Origin: Romanomermis culicivorax
Taxonomy: Eukaryota > Nematoda > Enoplea > Mermithida > Mermithidae
DNA length: 64,000 bases
Assembly: GCA_963922205.1 (NCBI GenBank)
Contig: CAWUHX010000004.1
Coordinates: 1,054,001 to 1,118,000 of the forward strand
Reading direction: 5' to 3'
The notes beneath the pieces were generated by a model that worked only from the letters and a program-made list of their open reading frames with translations, was not told the DNA's origin and did no database searches. Shown here in pieces: positions 11,321 to 24,600 of the stretch. Position 1 is the first letter of the stretch. Each line of letters begins with the position of its first letter. A program made the translations under genes and the position numbers.

Positions 11321-11698
11321 CTGGTGACCGCTTGGATTGTACACTTTCTTTCCCCGCCGTTGTGTTGCATCCGAAAACGCCCAAAAGTTCCAAAATTCGA
11401 CCCTGCTGCAGCTGCGCCCAAGGTTACAAAAAAAGGTTGCTATACCCTACGAAAAAAGATGCCAAAAGTAAGCCATACGCCGCCGGACTTCACATGTCTA
11501 CCATCGCGATCCAGTTCTCCTAACGCCGCCACAGCCACCTGCCGCGCCCTGAGTTTTGATCAAATGTTACTGCCGGGACCATCAAATATTGCGCAATAAA
11601 CAGTGGTACCCACAGTAAGCCTCCCGCCCCATAATCCGCCCTTGTCTACTTTTAGTACCCCTGCTTGGACGGGACAGCACAACCGCAAGTACCACTCA

Positions 11699-13462
11699 TT
11701 CCCGCAATGGCGGCGATAACCAATTCACAACCCCCGCTGTCGCTAAATCAAAACCCTCTCATTGCCCCTGTAAATTGCCCTAACGTGCCGGCCATACCAC
11801 ATTTACCGCCGCCAAGCACTGCTGCCTAAAGTAGCAAAGATCAAGCCATCGCTAGAACCAACTCTTCAGAATCCTTCATCAATATGGATCCACCGCAGGC
11901 CCCAGCCGCACACTTCAACAAACAATCACCGCAGCAGCCTAGCAATCGCAAATGCTAATGAAGTTCAAAACTTCCGAATTGAAGCACGGGACGCGTTGGA
12001 TCAGCTCAACACCCTCGCCGCGCGCATAACAAACAATGTTCCTATGGTACAAACGATTGATCAAATTATCGGCACCGTTTCTGATCAATTTCAAGCCCAA
12101 AAACTACGCATCCAACGTGAAATCCAAGAACAAACTAAAGCTACAAATGCGCGCTTCACCCCCCTCGCAGAGCAAATGCAACAGTTGATTTCAACAACCA
12201 CCGCCGCAACTAATGCGCGCAATCCGCCCACACCAAGACCACCGCCGGTGTCCTCACGGTTTCACGGCAAGGAAACGCGAGACATCTATATCCCAAACGA
12301 AACTCTCTATGAAACTGAACTGGCTCAAGTCTTTGGCTGACTGCCAAACCAGGTCAAACCTAGAGCGCCATCGATGGACACCTTGTACAATAACGAATTT
12401 TCCCACACCGCACGCGGAGACGATGAATTACCCCATTCCCTGCCTCAAAGACGTCAACGGCCCACGGCAAACCATTTCGGCTTCTCAGACTACCCGCCGG
12501 ATGATTATTATGATCACCCGCAACCTCAGTACAAAATGCCGCGTACATCTCATTGCGAAGAAGATAGCCGTATCAAAACAATTTTTGACAATATGCACCC
12601 GTTGACTATTGATGGCGCCATGACAAGTAAACGCCTATTACGCTTCTTCATTTGTCTGGAAATTGAGTTCGGGTACGACGCCTCCAAACACGTGAAGATG
12701 AGCGCACTCCCTCGACTCACCCATGATATGCCGAATAACATGATCCAAGACATGACGCGGTACGAAGATGCCAAAAATTTCCTCATGTTCCAATTAGCCC
12801 GGGATTGCAACCAAATGACTCTCAAATACGAGTTCGCATCAATCACCCCCGAAGTCCGAGAGGAACCCCCCACGTTTTTGAGTAAGGTAATGACTTATGT
12901 ACAATTATTATATCAGCATCAAGATCAAACTTTTTGGCACAAACAAGTAATTGACACCTTTTTGACAAAAATGCCTGTTTTCTATCAATTAACAATCGGC
13001 GAACAAGCTAAAAGTTTTACGAATGTCCAATAATTGGCTAACGCCCTAGCTAAAGCCCAAAGTGTCCTCGATGCCAGGAAAGCCGAAATCAGAACCGTGG
13101 AACGACCCATCCTTGTTAACCAAGTCGACTCAGAAGTGAAACCGCCGATGTCTCCATGGCCTTTTGATCGCTGTTTTGACCGCTGCGGAAGCATGGATCA
13201 CTCACAGAACCGCTATCGCGACTGCTCCTTTTCAACCGACTACTGCCCTCAAAATTTGGTGCCGCTGCCCACTAAATTTGTCTCATTCCAACCGCAGCCG
13301 CTAGAACAACCTCCGCTACCGCCACTGTGCACAGAGTTGCTTTTAGAGCAATTGATTCAAAGATATGATCGCGACGAGGAAGAACGAAAATCCCGCCAAC
13401 GCATGGAGGAAAATCTACCCAGTAATCGACAACAAAGCCCTCACCATCAATCTCAATCCTGA
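11699..13462 (+). pseudogene. gag: Element 1 gag, decayed
   Basis: A proline-rich, Asn-rich leader (ATG at 11,707) is followed by a long stretch in one frame (11,996-13,462) broken by stops at about 12,338 and 13,031. It contains a glutamine-rich helical segment (QAQKLRIQREIQEQT), a capsid-like region ([19 protein letters not shown] ... [10 protein letters not shown]) and a degenerate zinc knuckle around [18 protein letters not shown]. Its place between the LTR/primer site and the protease fits a retrotransposon Gag. The interrupting stops show that it is not translated as one product now. Confidence 0.7.
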
Positions 13463-15457
13463 GAGACATAGGCCAATTATTTCGACTGATCCACAAGCCG
13501 AGACCACTCTCGCATCACGCAACCCACAGGTCTTTGGTGCAACACCCACAAATCCCACACCCACAACACTGAAGACTGCATCTGGCTCAAGCGGCAAAAC
13601 GCTCAACAAACAACTCGGCAAGATTCCAACTATCCAACCTATGCCGCCCACTCACGGCAAATCGATTTTCGGATCAATTCCAACAATATCTGTGGCCAAT
13701 GAGATTGGAGACCCTGCCACCGAGCACCGCCTCAAAGAGGCACAAAGTACTCCTGCGGCAGGTGAAATAATTTTTATGAATTTAACTCTATACATCGCCC
13801 AAATGATTTTGTTCAGAACACCTACGTCGTCTACCCGAATCAGCAATTCCGGGCCCCATGGGAACAACACATTCACTACAATGCCGCGCCAGCCCCATAC
13901 GTTACAACGCCTACAGATTCCTCGGGCGCCAGTTTGCAGTCATCGGAGCTACAACTAGCCCTACTGGCGTTACCACCATCCACTACTGTATCAATGACCA
14001 CCCTTGATATGCGCACTATTAGTCAATCAACTTCTGCCGCCAATATGGTCATCCCATCTAAGGAAATAGCATCTCCCGCACTGAGTGCGAGCCCCGGGAT
14101 AGTCTGTTGGAACGCAACCGGCCGCGCTTTCCAAGATCCTTGTCACATCTGCTCATCCGTTTGTCAAATTGACAATCTCATGCCGTCCTCAAAGACTTTT
14201 GTTCGCAAATATGCCTCTATGAGAGCTTTCCAAATTCCAATTAAACTCGGAGCCGTCAAAGCACACGCGCTAATCAACACCGGTGCCCAATGCTCCATAT
14301 TGTCATCAGGATTAGTCAAACGCGCTTTCAACAAGCAATCACTCCAACTTCCAATATGTGGTAAAATCAAAATAGCCGATGGGGCCATTGTCAACGCCCA
14401 CGGCCCAGTAGTAGTTACAATGGAATCCGCATTTGGTGAACATATGATCAAGTGTGTAATTCTCGACGATGACGGAAATGATCAATGTATCTTCGGCACC
14501 CATTTTCTCGCACACCCAGATATCCAGGCAATGTTGAACTTCAAAGAAAATTATATGGAAATACAAGACGTGAAGTTGCCACTCAAGGTAATTGCCTCCG
14601 TCCGCCCTCAAATGGAATTGTTCCTAAATGCCGCCAATGATAACGTTCTGGAGGAAATCCCCGAAGAAGAGCGAGTATGCTTCTACCATGATAAATCCGA
14701 TATTTTCAGCCAACCCAAAGAAATCGAGGCTGAACAACCAATCCAACAAGCTCAACCTAGCCCACACCAACCCCCCCCCCCACGGCGGCTGGAGGTTACC
14801 GAGCTGACCGAGCCAATTTTCCTTGTCACCCAAGTATTGACTTCGATTTCGCCACATTGCCAGCAATGGGTTAACAGCACCCTCTTCCCCACAACAACAG
14901 AGACCATTCCAGACCTAATTCTTCAACCACTAGCCACTAGCAGTGTAGCCCCCCAGCTCCGAATAGAAACTGCAATAGTCAACGTCACCAATGGTCACTG
15001 TCTGCTACTTTTCATCAATAATACACCGAATAGCATCAAACTCCACCCGAACCAGCTTATCGCAATGGCAAAACATATGCTAGCCCACGCTGAATCCTCC
15101 GTTGATTGCCAGGTAGCGACCGCCACGGCAGACTGTGACTTGACTGACCATGGACCCGCCGCCCTCGATAAATCGTTCCCTTGCCACACCGCGCAAAAAA
15201 AATTGGAGTTCGCCATGAACAAAATGACCGAAAAGACTTACATCAATGCCGCACAAAAGAAAAAGGCTCCACCTGTGGACACTCAAACCCCACAAGCCCC
15301 CAGCACATCCGCCCCAGCTTTAGATCACCATGGCCAGCCCATTCGAAAGCCCGGACGTTACGAACACTCTGTGAAGCGTAAACAACACCTTCATGAAGAG
15401 GCGGAATATCGCAAATCCCACAAAACACGCACAACGGACGAACCCCGCACAAGGTGA
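13365..15457 (+). pseudogene. Element 1 protease region fused to a pol tail
   Basis: A frame change near 13,400-13,950 joins the Gag tail to a 507-codon frame (13,934-15,457). That frame contains a retropepsin-like domain: LINTGAQCSIL (Asn in place of the usual catalytic Asp) and, about 80 residues later, CIFGTHFLAHPD, the family's second hydrophobic motif. After the protease comes a linker, then abruptly a basic tail (RKPGRYEHSVKRKQ and onward) of the style seen at integrase C-termini. RT, RNase H and the integrase core are missing. The simplest reading is an internal deletion joining the protease linker to the end of pol. It is not a functional polyprotein. Confidence 0.65.
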
Positions 15458-15478
15458 ATGCCACAACCCAGTAGACTA

Positions 15479-18400
15479 CCCAAAGGGGATCCGCTATTAT
15501 GCAATCATCCTCGCTGACTAGGAGCAATTGCAATCTCTGAAAAGTGTGTTGACTAGACTGGAGGTTTTCCAAGGGGACGACATTCCCACGTATATTACCA
15601 CCGTGCCCAAACTGGGAATTCATGTTTTGAACAGAACGGGAGCTCTTGAGGAGCATTATATACAGCTGGTGGCTGGGATTCCAGTCACTGAGATGAAGTG
15701 AGGATCGCTAGGTCGCCAGATGGAGGCAAGAGCACCAGGTACCAAGTTGCTATTCTGACACACGCAGTCAGTAAATGGGTGGCATGGGGGTCCTTGACCC
15801 AGCTGTGTCTAATGGAGGTGGGGATATGCAGGCTTCCTCCTATGATTAGAGGTGGAGCTCAAACTATCTTGAGATCAGGGGTACAGTCTGTCTCGATTAA
15901 ATGAGTGTAAAGTGAGGAGCTAAGGTGGACTCAGTTGTAATGTGTTTATGTAGACTCGATTACCTTCACTTAGGGGGGCTAGCATTATTATGCTATGTGG
16001 ACAACCAATGGAGGCAGACTCAGGATTAATGGGGGACTCTAGTGCGGATATTATTAGGCCAGCTAATCAAGGCGTTTGAGTGTAAAGAATGATTACAGGG
16101 GGGCCTTTTACACTTTAGACCTAACCGGTGGTTGTGCCATAATTCCTGAGGAATTATTCAGGCAGGGACACTAAAGAAGATCATAGATGAGAAAGAAATG
16201 TGAGAAATTAGACAAGAAACTACAATGAGGTTGTCAACCTTTGCGATCATTAGACACAGGCAGTATCAACCACAAATGCCTAACTGTTGCGTAAGTTGAA
16301 CAACTGACCCAGCTGAGGTAGAGTGTAACCCATTCAAACCTGCAGTTAAAGCTTTGAAGGTGGTCACGTGCTGATCAATCAGTGCCACTACCCGGGCAGA
16401 CAACCTGATCAGTATCACGGACCAATTGCATCTCAGGTTGAGTGGGCATGTTGACTGATGTTTCCCAGACATCAGTGATACGCAAACACAACCCTTGGAC
16501 AAGAGCCATAAGCGAGAGGGTCATATTCCAGCAATCACCTATGACTGAAGTGGCATCTTGTAAACTCACAGTAACCCAGTGCTGATGTCAAAAGATGTGA
16601 TATCTCTATTACACACTCCGTGCTGACCTCAGGTGACTGGGATGTAAGTGCCATAGTCTCATATTGCAGTATGTACGTCAAAGGTAAGAGCCTACAGCCA
16701 CAGACCCCTTACGGCAACATGGAGCATTGCGGTTGCTGACACCAGAATAGGACTGTCAAGTCTCAATTCCAATACTGGAATAGAAACATTATCATTGTGG
16801 ACATCAGTAGGTAGGGCCCTAAGGCGAGCAACCCTGCTACGGCAACATGGGGCATTGCCATTGCTGACGTCAAAAGGTAATAGCTGAGTGTCAGCTACCC
16901 TACTGCAATGATGTGAGATGCAGTTGTTGCAGACGTCAGATGTGCGGTTTGTAAGGCCTCACTTCTCCGAACAACGGCACATAGCTTTGTTGTTGCTGAC
17001 GTCAAAGCCTGGAACGGGTATAACCGACCAATCCTAGTGCAATAACACGAACGTCTGCTGTTGCAGACATCAGAGAGACGGTGCCATAAAGTCACCATCG
17101 GGCAATGACAACATGTTACGTTGCCATTACTGATGTCAGAGGTAGAGCCAGAGGGCCAACGACCCCTCAAAGCAACAGCAAGGGATGCAGCTGTTGCAGA
17201 GGCAGGGGGGAGGATGCAGTAAACCAGCAACCCCTGAAGGGCTACATGCTATGCAGCCATTGCAGATGTCAGAGGCATGACCCAGCTAGCCACGCCTCAG
17301 TGCAACAGCAGCATGTGAGGTAGTTGCGGATGTCAGAAGTTGGGTCCCTAAGACACACCACCCCATAACAACAACACGATAAGTCGTGGTTGCTGACATC
17401 AATCGGTAAGATCATCAGCACGTGCAATGTCACACATTATATATAGATGACCGAGAAAATAAAAAGTAAAGTAAATAAAATAAAATTTGAGGCTGAAAAG
17501 ATAAGCAAGGTGATCTGCTAAGTACGATGTTATGTGTGTCAACAGTATGATTTGACTTGTTTGGCCGGAAAATGAGCAACTTGGCTAGTGCTGAGTGAAG
17601 ATAAGAAAAATTTTGAAAAAGTGTGTTGACACAAATACGAGACACAGATAACAAATCACGACCACACTTGACATCCAGAATCAAGGGTGGAAGGAGTACT
17701 GTATCTCGTGATCAGAGATCCCCAATCCTTCAGGGGCTGTAAGACCTCATGGGCTGTGATACTCAAGTACCCATACCCAGGTATACTGTAGTTAGAGTAA
17801 GTGCAAATTGCAGTTGTACTGTAACCAAATAGCTCTATGGCGGTACAGTAACCTATCAGATCACAAGCATTGGGGAAAGGCCCAATTTTAAAGAAAATGG
17901 AAAAAATGGAAGAAAAAGCTCAGAGGAGATTTAGGCAGAATACTCTATGTAAACTCGACTCTGGGAAATTGTGACTCTTGGGGATCAACTCTTGGGAAAA
18001 ACTAACACCAGGGGATTTATTAAAGCTTATGGGCAGTACAACACTCATAAGGCGATAAATTACACACAAGAGTCATCAATTTGATCACTTGTTGGGGCTA
18101 ATCTTGACTTACAGTAATGAAACTCTACTGAAACGTGGTGCTGTTTGAGTTGGTGATAAAACTCGAACATAATGGCCATTTCCGACCTTAGGGGCAGTGT
18201 ACCTGCCTAAGGGCGTATCTGACTTACTTGAGGGCAAAAGATCATTCTAAGGGTCAGTAGTCCCACTCAGAATGTGAATCAGCTGACCTGAGAGAGGTTT
18301 CCCCACTCAAGTGGCGATTCTCATAATCTGAGAGAGGTTTCCCCACTCAAACCAAAATTTTACCAAAGTGATAGAGGTATCTCCACTCAAAAGGGTAAAA

Positions 18401-19632
18401 GGTTCATTCCTAAGAGCTGTGAAGCCAGACTTAAAGGTCCATTTTCCAGCCTCGCCATGTCACATCAAGTAGATTGGGAGCCATGTCACACTAAACAACT
18501 AGGTGATCAGTCACATTGATGGGAAAACCCATACCATATCCCGTAAGGAATACGGCCATGACACTGTAGGTGACATGCTGTGACCCCGTTGGGTGGCTCC
18601 GTGAGGGTATCTACATCAGGAACCTAACCCAGCTGGTACTACCATAGGAAAACCCATGATGTACCTCGGCCTTGTCCTAGGGTTCAGCTGTAGAATAATG
18701 GACAATGCGGCCGGGTCAGGGGTGGCAATCCCTAGTCCTCATTCACTGAGAATGAGGGATGGTGCCATTTGTGGAATGGCTTACTGTAGGGGACCCAATT
18801 GTCAACCTAAATCCCCTAATTGGCCCTGACCTTAAGGGTTCAAGGGCTTTCTCAACTGAGGGTACTCTCAAGGGAAAACTAGCTTAAGGAGGATTCCCAC
18901 AAATATACCCTCAACAATAATAACCCCTGAGAAGACTCACTAAATCCTCTTCTCAAAGTACTCAGTGCCGGGTGACGGGCTCAAGGGGTCAAATGTGGGT
19001 CCTGCAGACAGCGGGGAAATGGATTCGATAATCCGAAAGAGATTCGGTGTGGAGGGTATGCAAAAGCAAGTCCGCGGGCAACAGTATCAAAACGTTCCTC
19101 AGGGAGGCGAAGGGGTTCTCAATCAACAGGCAACGGGGTAAACTCCTAAGGTTGGGTTACTGTAACTGGCAATGCAAGGGAGACGGAAGGCGAATATGTA
19201 AATTTATTATAGAGGTGGCGGATGCAGGTACAATATGCAAATTATAATAAAACAACGCAGGCAAATGCAGGAATGCAGGCTGTAAAACGCAAAAGACGAT
19301 TAGGCCCTAAAAATGAGTGCAAAATTAACCAAACAAGCCCTTTTAAAGGGCCCTGTAATCTACAGTATGCCTTGGGCGGAGCTAAGACACACCTAAACTA
19401 ACTTCTGCAGCGGAAATCACTGCTGAAGATGCCTATGGTCACATAGACATTTTCCAGTTCACTACGTTAAGCATTGGGGCGAAATTTCACTCTCCATGCT
19501 TAACATATGAACGTCATCTAGTGAGAATTTCCAACTAGGCATTTCATGTTGCGAAACGTCGCTAGTTTCTACTGATAAGAGGTGCACGTTGTGCTCCAAT
19601 TACAGTGATGAGCTCGGAGTCACCACCTCAGC
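15479..19632 (-). mobile_element. Element 2 copy, LTR plus leader only, inverted
   Basis: Read on the minus strand, the sequence matches 30.36-34.80 kb in order: LTR part, leader, repeat array, then leader end. Clear landmarks are the LTR text GCACAACGTGCACCTCTTAT (reverse complement near 19,585), the AGGTTTCCCCACTC phrases (18.29-18.40 kb) and AAAGGGGATCCGCTATTA (about 15,480). The copy ends at 15,478, abutting element 1, and at 19,632, abutting a dispersed repeat. It lacks env, protease and pol. No coding frame is preserved. Either a 3'-truncated insertion or a rearrangement breakpoint explains the junction with element 1. Confidence 0.85.
16560..17430 (-). repeat. Tandem array of TGACGTCA-hairpin units (about 65 bp)
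   Basis: On the minus strand, repeated units begin with variants of TGACGTCAGCAAC and continue into a small inverted repeat of the form GCAACNNC...GNNGTTGC. About ten to twelve units of roughly 65 bp are visible, diverged from each other. The matching array in the full element 2 copy lies at 32.9-33.7 kb. TGACGTCA is the palindromic core recognised by ATF/CREB-type bZIP factors. Whether it is used that way here is not shown by the sequence. Confidence 0.75.
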
Positions 19633-19992
19633 TAATGCCTGAGTCTCTTTTCTGGAGATGCATTTTTATGAGTTGAAAAAATACCAAAAATTTTCTGGTT
19701 CCTCGCGCTAAATTTCATCTGATTTATAATTCTTGGTATCATTTCTGCTGTGCATTTGGAAAATTTCGGCCAAGTCTATTCTTATAGCTTTTGAACATCA
19801 ACATGTTATGGATGAATGTTGGACCTTCTATTAGTTTTTCATGTATTTGACAAAAACAGAGATTCTTCTAGATTATTTTTACAAAATCGTTTTCTGGCCC
19901 TTTAAAATTTTCGACTTCCATGAGCATAACTTTTTGCATTTGAAAAATGATAAGATATCATCACTGTGAGAAAATGGTAGAGGTTTTTCTAG
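19632..19992 (-). repeat. Dispersed repeat, partner of 848-1,219
   Basis: Reverse-complement counterpart of the repeat at 0.85-1.22 kb, sharing the CATAACATGTTGATGTTC block, the TTGCATTTGAAAAATGATA block and the terminal TAGCTGAGG. It directly abuts the truncated LTR of the inverted element 2 copy. No coding potential is seen. Confidence 0.65.
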
Positions 19993-22900
19993 GGTTTTTT
20001 TTTGTTTTTTTCTGGATAGTCCATTTGGCTCCTAGGGTGAAAATTTTACAGGTCAGCAGGAATTCCAACAAGCCAAAATTGAAAAGTTTGTAATAAATGT
20101 GGCAGTAAAAAACGATGTTTCTTCAACAAATTTAGTCGAAAACTCTCTTCGAAATCACAGTAGAAGCCCACATCACAGATCAATAATTTTTAATACATTC
20201 TCAATCACACACAGAATAATAAGGCTCAAAAATAAGATCACTCATTATTCAAAAAAAGGATTAGGGACTTTTGCACAGGCCAGATTGATCTGTTATTTGA
20301 GGAAAAATTTGGTTGCACAGATTTTTACTTGCTCAATCAAAAATTGATTTCCCTTAATTTCATCAGAAAAATGATTGAAAGATACTTTCATCAGAAAAAT
20401 AATACATTCACTTCGCGTCAGTTCCTGACTTTTAAAATTGAATTTCTTGAGTTTTAAGTGAGAAATAGCCAAAGTAACTTGTTCAATGCCCTGCGCCGAA
20501 AAATTTTAATTCCGAGGCCTCTAAAAATGTGGAAAAATGCATTTTCTCAGCACATTCTACAGCAACTGACGATGACTGATCATGATCTTTTTACCATTTG
20601 ATTGGTGGAAGAGGTCAAACATTTTGCATCCATTTTGGATCTTATATATCTAGAGCTAGTAATTTACTAATCACAGTTATTTATCAAAAGCGATTGTTTA
20701 CATGATCTATAATATAAAGAAGCACGATAGGTATTTTACTTCAGACTTGATCTCTGGCGCTCAGCTCCGAAATAAAATTTTAGATTATGATATTCTATAG
20801 CGTTGAAAAATGCACACTTTCAATGTCTTTTTCCTGCATAAAGTTGTTTGCATAAATAAATTGTTGATCATCAATCTTTGTAGCAAATTATTCATATAAA
20901 TTATCGGATATTCAGGGTGTTTTTCTGCAGGTACACTGCCAGGCGAAACCAACCCTCAAAAATTCGCATCCAGAATTTTTTTCGGCAAATGCACAATGAT
21001 ACTGGATATGTCATTTTTTTCTTTCTAGTATGTGCGGTAAAGATATTTGTGCCTGTTCTTTCAGTCACAGGATGTAAAGTCTATTATTCCCAACATTTGG
21101 CTAAGCATACTGTATATGCACATTATTTATATTCATGCATCGTGATAATAGAAATAATATTGATCACGATTTTCTCCATGTCGGGCTGAAATATCCGAAA
21201 ATTATTTATTTAGCTGCGGAAGTCGTAGGATCATGAAAGTGTGGTGAACAAGTGTGACTATCACTAAGTGTGGAAAAATTTAAACGAGAAATAATTCATC
21301 AAGGAGATTGCAAATGAATATTTCATAGTGTACTGAATGTGAACATGAATTCAAGACCAAATTACTACAAGTTCTTCAGTCTTACTATTTTTCCGTCACA
21401 GATTACTATTTTTATTTTGATGCCATACAATTTCTCTCTCATGAAGACAATTATTTATACATGGAATAAAAAACAAACGATTACTGTACATTATGCACAA
21501 AAAATTTACTGAGCACTTTTATTCTGCGATTTTCGTAGAAAAGCATCAATTGCTTTGTGGCATGTTCTCCAAACGTCAGCATATTTTTCGTTTGTTTGGG
21601 GTGGAAAACAAGTCATAACAGTTTCTTTGATATGCTGAATACAATGGTTCTTTTCCTTGCACACCCCATACATTACTGTTCATTAATTCATGAGGTGTAT
21701 ATAGCTTTTGTAACATTTTTGTACAAAATGAATGCTGTTCGTTTAATAAGTCCAATTTTGCTTTGAGAAAGGAAATTTTGGGTCGTCATTGTTTGAGGTA
21801 CCTGTAATGACGGCAAACAAAAGATGGCTGAAGTAGGCAGAGGTCCAGCTCACTGTAGCATTTCAGTAATTGGTGTATGAATGGGATAATAGTCATCTTC
21901 ATTATGGTAATAGTCCGCCAGAGCGTTGGTTGGTGAGTTGGCCGCTATTGGCAGACTGTTGTGTTGTTGTACAGGGCGTTGTGAGCCTGTTTCTCGTCTG
22001 AATCACAATATTCAAAATTTCCGTATTAATTTGAATCATTTCTCTACTAGACTCCTTCAAAAGTGAAAAATTTTCAGACAAAGCTTTTGTATTTTCTGCA
22101 GATATTTTAGTGTACTCCAAAATTTCTTTCATGGTATTTTTCGCTTCAATCAGATTTGAATTAATTTGCTTCATCCTCCAATACCTATGCTGATTTCGAT
22201 GGAATGGAAGTCGAGTTTTCATTCAGACTTTTGCAGGCACCAAAGACTGATAAAGCCAGGCTTGAGTCATCACTGAAAGTTCATGCTGGTGGGCTACCTG
22301 TAGAAGAAAGCTGATTTTAAATTAAGCCAGTAATGCTTCTTATGAATTGATAAATGATAAACAAATCCAGTTTTCTGGTTTCATATTTTATTTTTTAGCG
22401 CACAATTGCAGCAAGTCAAAAGTTGTTGTTACATGAGAATTTACATGGAAATTTATCAGTTTCACATGGAAATGTTAAACATTTTGAAAGAAAGAATTGC
22501 ACTGGAACCCCTATAATTTTTATGCTGCGCGTGTATGCATTTACCTATTCATTCAAAATGTCAACACAAGGCATAATGTACTAAGTAAACTCCTGTTTTC
22601 TGTGTAAAATTTATGTCTACTCGAATTTTTTCCAGCAGATTTTAATTGGTGACCATAGCTAATGATTTGGTGGATGAAGTGCCTTTTGATGGACACTGTA
22701 ACCAGTGTTGCCAAGTTAGGGGTTATCCCCAAATCTAGGGATTTTTCGAGGGCGTTGAGGTTTTTCAAGGGGTTCTTTGTTTCAGGGTTTTTTCAGAGGT
22801 TTTTATTTTTATTTTTGAGGTTTTGGGGGTTTTTCAATGAATTTGCTTATTTGAATTTTGAGTGCTTGATGGAGAATTACTGTATAAAAAAAGAAAAAAA

Positions 22901-23650
22901 GCACGATGAAACTGAAAAAAAGAAAACTGAAATGAATATTGATTGAAGAGTGTGGCCAGTTTGTGTAATTTGCAATTGAATTGGCATTTTTTGGCTTAAT
23001 TACTGAATTTTGGCTTTTGGTGTGCAGTGTGTTTTTTTCCAAAAAATTTTCCTAAAGCAATGATAAATTTGAATGAATTTAGGGTATAAAAGCACTGAAA
23101 CACATTAAAATTTGATAAATCATGGTGGAGGTACATAAAAACATGTGCTATTTTATTTGGTATTTTATATAATGCCACGAAGCAGCCAAAAGTAACTATT
23201 TTACCCGATTAAAGTGCATTCAAGTTTAAAATGCTACATCTGGGAGAAGCTAGATAAAAACTTTTTCCCAGTATGGCTAATAGTGATAAATATTTTTCCT
23301 TTTTTTCCAAATTTTTTTCCCAAAATAAACGTAGTGGAGAAAAACCACGGCATTTTCGTTGGAACCATTTGGGCTTGACAACACTGCATGTGGGAAATCG
23401 ATAAATTTCCACCTCTATTAATTCCTTCGAATCGTTTCTAGAATATACTGTAGCCAAAAATTGTTTGAGAATTTGAGCGCTGGCTGTTCTCCCACCTCAT
23501 TTCGTTAACTAACTGATTCAGAATTTTCAAACAAAGAATTGTGTTTCAAAGATTGTTAAAATTGTTCCTATCTTCTGTTTGCTGTTCATTCCGTCAATAG
23601 CCTCGTGAAAAATTTTTTGGAATGTTCTGCCTATTTGGTTTAGAATTCCA
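19993..23650. other. No convincing gene; AT-rich
   Basis: Mostly AT-rich sequence with scattered short open frames. One minus-strand frame (22,222-21,902, 106 codons) has heptad-like helical content (IEAKNTMKEILEYTKIS...) and is preceded, on its strand, by TTCTTCTACAG near 22,304. It might be one exon of a coiled-coil protein, but nothing else supports it. A G-rich, Phe/Gly-coding stretch at 22,700-22,840 looks like low-complexity repeat. Confidence 0.4.
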
Positions 23651-23658
23651 GGTGAAAA

Positions 23659-23820
23659 CAGTATTTTTTGTGCCAAAACATGATTTTTGGCACGCAAATA
23701 ATTTGGAATGGCACACTAAATTTTGACTTTTTGTGCCAATTGGCATAAACATTTTGACTGATAAGGCTAATTTCATTAATTTTCAGTCGTTTAAGGGCTG
23801 AAAATGCAAAATTGTATTAG
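23659..23820 (+). mobile_element. Fragment of hAT-like element end, word GTGCC
   Basis: Starts CAGTATTTTTTGTGCC and repeats the subterminal layout of the 54.58-kb copy: GTGCC, then TTTTTGGCAC, AATGGCAC, TTTGTGCCAATTGGCA at matching spacing, then a diverged body with TTTCAGTCGTTTAAGGGCTG. No opposite end or target duplication is visible, so it is a truncated, older copy. Confidence 0.7.
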
Positions 23821-23828
23821 CCCCCAGT

Positions 23829-24219
23829 ATACCTGACTGACCAGTTGGGGGAAGGATAAATCCAAAATTCTGATGCCTCCTAACATTCCCAAATTTTTTT
23901 TGGACGTGAAGGGTTGAAAAATCCCAAGAGTCGAAAAAATTTCGAAAATTTTCCCAAAAGCCAGAATAAAGCCACTTGTTTCCTAATTTTTTTCCACATT
24001 TTTCGAGCTTGGGGGGGGTTGCATACCTGTCACTGGGCGAGAGGTCGGGGAATCCTCCCCAACTTGGGCACTCCTTTACTTAACCCCCAAACTTGGGAAA
24101 ATTATGAAAAATGTGCCTTTCCTTAGCCTTTTTTTGGAGAATTTTCGACTTTTTTCGAACTATGTCCCCAAAATTTTGGGTTTACACCACCCTAACATGG
24201 TTGGACCTCCTACAGGTAT
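23829..24219. mobile_element. Two adjacent ATACCTGT-type elements
   Basis: The first, starting ATACCTGAC at 23,829, is partial. The second is complete, 24,023-24,219, with ATACCTGT and TACAGGTAT ends. Its flanks are GGGGGGTTGC and GGGGGGTTAT, eight of ten identical. The interior follows the family body (CCCCAACTTGGG, TTTTCGACTTTTT, CCCAAAATTTTGGG). A further ATACCTGTACTT start lies at about 24,239 and seems truncated. Confidence 0.7.
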
Positions 24220-24600
24220 GGGGGGTTATGGAGGGTGCATACCTGTACTTAATTCAGTCCTACCTGCAAAACGCTTAGTTGAACCACAATGTAAGTTTGT
24301 GTGGAAGCTCAGAACAGCTGTTCCACAATTTAAGTTTGTACAGGAAAAAAGGCACTGTAATATAAATAAGGAAACCGAAAATTAGACTAGAAATAATCAT
24401 AAATTATTTTCTGCAATCCGTAATATGGGTGAAACGCTTAGTTGGAGCACACTGTAAGTGTGCATGGAAGCTCGGAATAGCTGGTCCACACTTTAAGTTT
24501 GTATATGTAGTTTGTACACGAAAAATTTGTATAGCTACAATATGCTATTTTTCACGTTTTGCCTATTAAGTTTCTTGACCCCTCTGTGTGCTGCTAGGAG

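Noticed and set aside
16560..17430. CRISPR array
   Set aside because: Units are diverged, directly abutting, each with an internal hairpin, lie inside a retroelement copy and are duplicated at 32.9 kb; the genome is eukaryotic.
21902..22222. Minus-strand coiled-coil-like open frame as a gene
   Set aside because: Only one exon-like segment with helical composition; no partner exons and no recognised family.
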